A stretch of 64,000 nt of DNA from positions 1 to 64,000 of the forward strand of contig LUOR01000004.1 in assembly GCA_001626925.1 (NCBI GenBank). Reading direction: 5' to 3'. Numbering within the stretch: the stretch's first letter is position 1; each line of letters starts with the position of its first letter. The notes below the pieces were generated by a model, which saw only the letters and a program-made list of their open reading frames with translations, did no database searches and had not been told where the DNA came from. Positions 63,712 through 64,000 of the stretch are shown here, in pieces. Source of the stretch: Moraxellaceae bacterium REDSEA-S32_B1 (GTDB lineage Bacteria; Pseudomonadota; Gammaproteobacteria; Pseudomonadales; Moraxellaceae). The translations under genes were made by a program, and so were the position numbers.

Positions 63712-64000
63712 CAGCTACAACTTATACAAGGCGAGAAATTAAGCGCTGTATTTTAGCATTTTCTACGGTGAACTGCATCGATTTGCGATAGTTTGGATTA
63801 TATATTTCATGACTTAACCTATAAAATTGATCTTTTGTTGTCTGATATCTTGTGCATTAAGTAATTCGCTAGGTAATAATGTTGATTGTTTTGACAATTG
63901 TGTAAGGCATGTGTCAGGTATCGGTATGGTTTTTATCCACTTACTTTTGATAATGACGTGACTTCAATTCGTTTCACTGGCAAACTTTAGTCAAAATGTG

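Overview
The window reads as one continuous stretch of Gammaproteobacterial chromosome, most likely Acinetobacter or a close Moraxellaceae relative. The evidence is the moderately AT-rich base composition, a CrbS/CrbR-type acetate-sensing pair next to yjcH-actP, the czcICBA and feoAB clusters, ParC and FadD of the sizes found in that genus, and short A/T-flanked hairpin terminators between most genes. The genus is inferred from gene content and protein character; no search was run. Nearly all genes are chromosomal housekeeping. There is no IS element, phage, CRISPR array or rRNA operon.

Layout. 1-6.1 kb: small membrane proteins (one DUF1328), a YcgN-family cysteine-cluster protein, a PepSY membrane protein behind a promoter with a good Fur-box match, a PQQ-type sugar dehydrogenase lipoprotein, and rarA. 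6.1-10.7 kb: an unexplained structured non-coding stretch, a GST, pncB, a rhodanese coupled to psd, and a small pseudogene. 10.7-16.8 kb: two tandem tRNA-Glu genes, an acyl-CoA thioesterase, parC, fadD. 16.9-24.6 kb: MAPEG, ppa, a YbdG-type channel, DyP peroxidase, argS with a SPOR-domain gene, a TorF-like porin. 25-29.5 kb: leftward genes thrC, hom, dsbC, xerD. 29.8-32.3 kb: feoA-feoB plus a small Cys-rich membrane protein. 32.4-38.9 kb: czcI-like, czcC, czcB, czcA. 39-40.6 kb: an AT-rich orphan with a zinc-finger-like N-terminus and a membrane C-terminus. 40.8-48.5 kb: acetate module (crbR, an unknown gene, crbS, yjcH-actP). 48.7-49.8 kb: a leucine-rich-repeat pseudogene with three lesions. 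49.9-52.2 kb: dapA-bamC-purC. 52.6-57.8 kb: DUF445, yifB, ubiK, then glnK-amtB behind a sigma-54-like promoter. 58-60.8 kb: pncA, ybaK, OsmC, pirin. 60.9-62 kb: an AT-rich two-gene cassette (DUF3883-like PD-(D/E)XK protein plus a very acidic small protein). 62.1-63.7 kb: guaA.

How the genes work together. CrbS/CrbR probably senses or signals acetate-type carbon sources and controls genes such as the adjacent actP. pncA and pncB form a nicotinamide-to-NaMN salvage route from separate loci. FeoAB imports ferrous iron, and the PepSY gene probably belongs to the same Fur-controlled response. CzcICBA exports divalent metals. glnK-amtB handles ammonium under nitrogen control. thrC and hom both serve threonine synthesis.

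The least explained material is the 60.9-62 kb nuclease-like/acidic pair, the 39 kb zinc-finger/membrane orphan, the unknown gene between crbR and crbS, a three-copy dispersed imperfect palindrome (41.5, 48.6 and 59.3 kb), and the structured 6.1-6.35 kb intergenic element. I see no convincing complete new multi-gene system; the 60.9-62 kb cassette is the best candidate.
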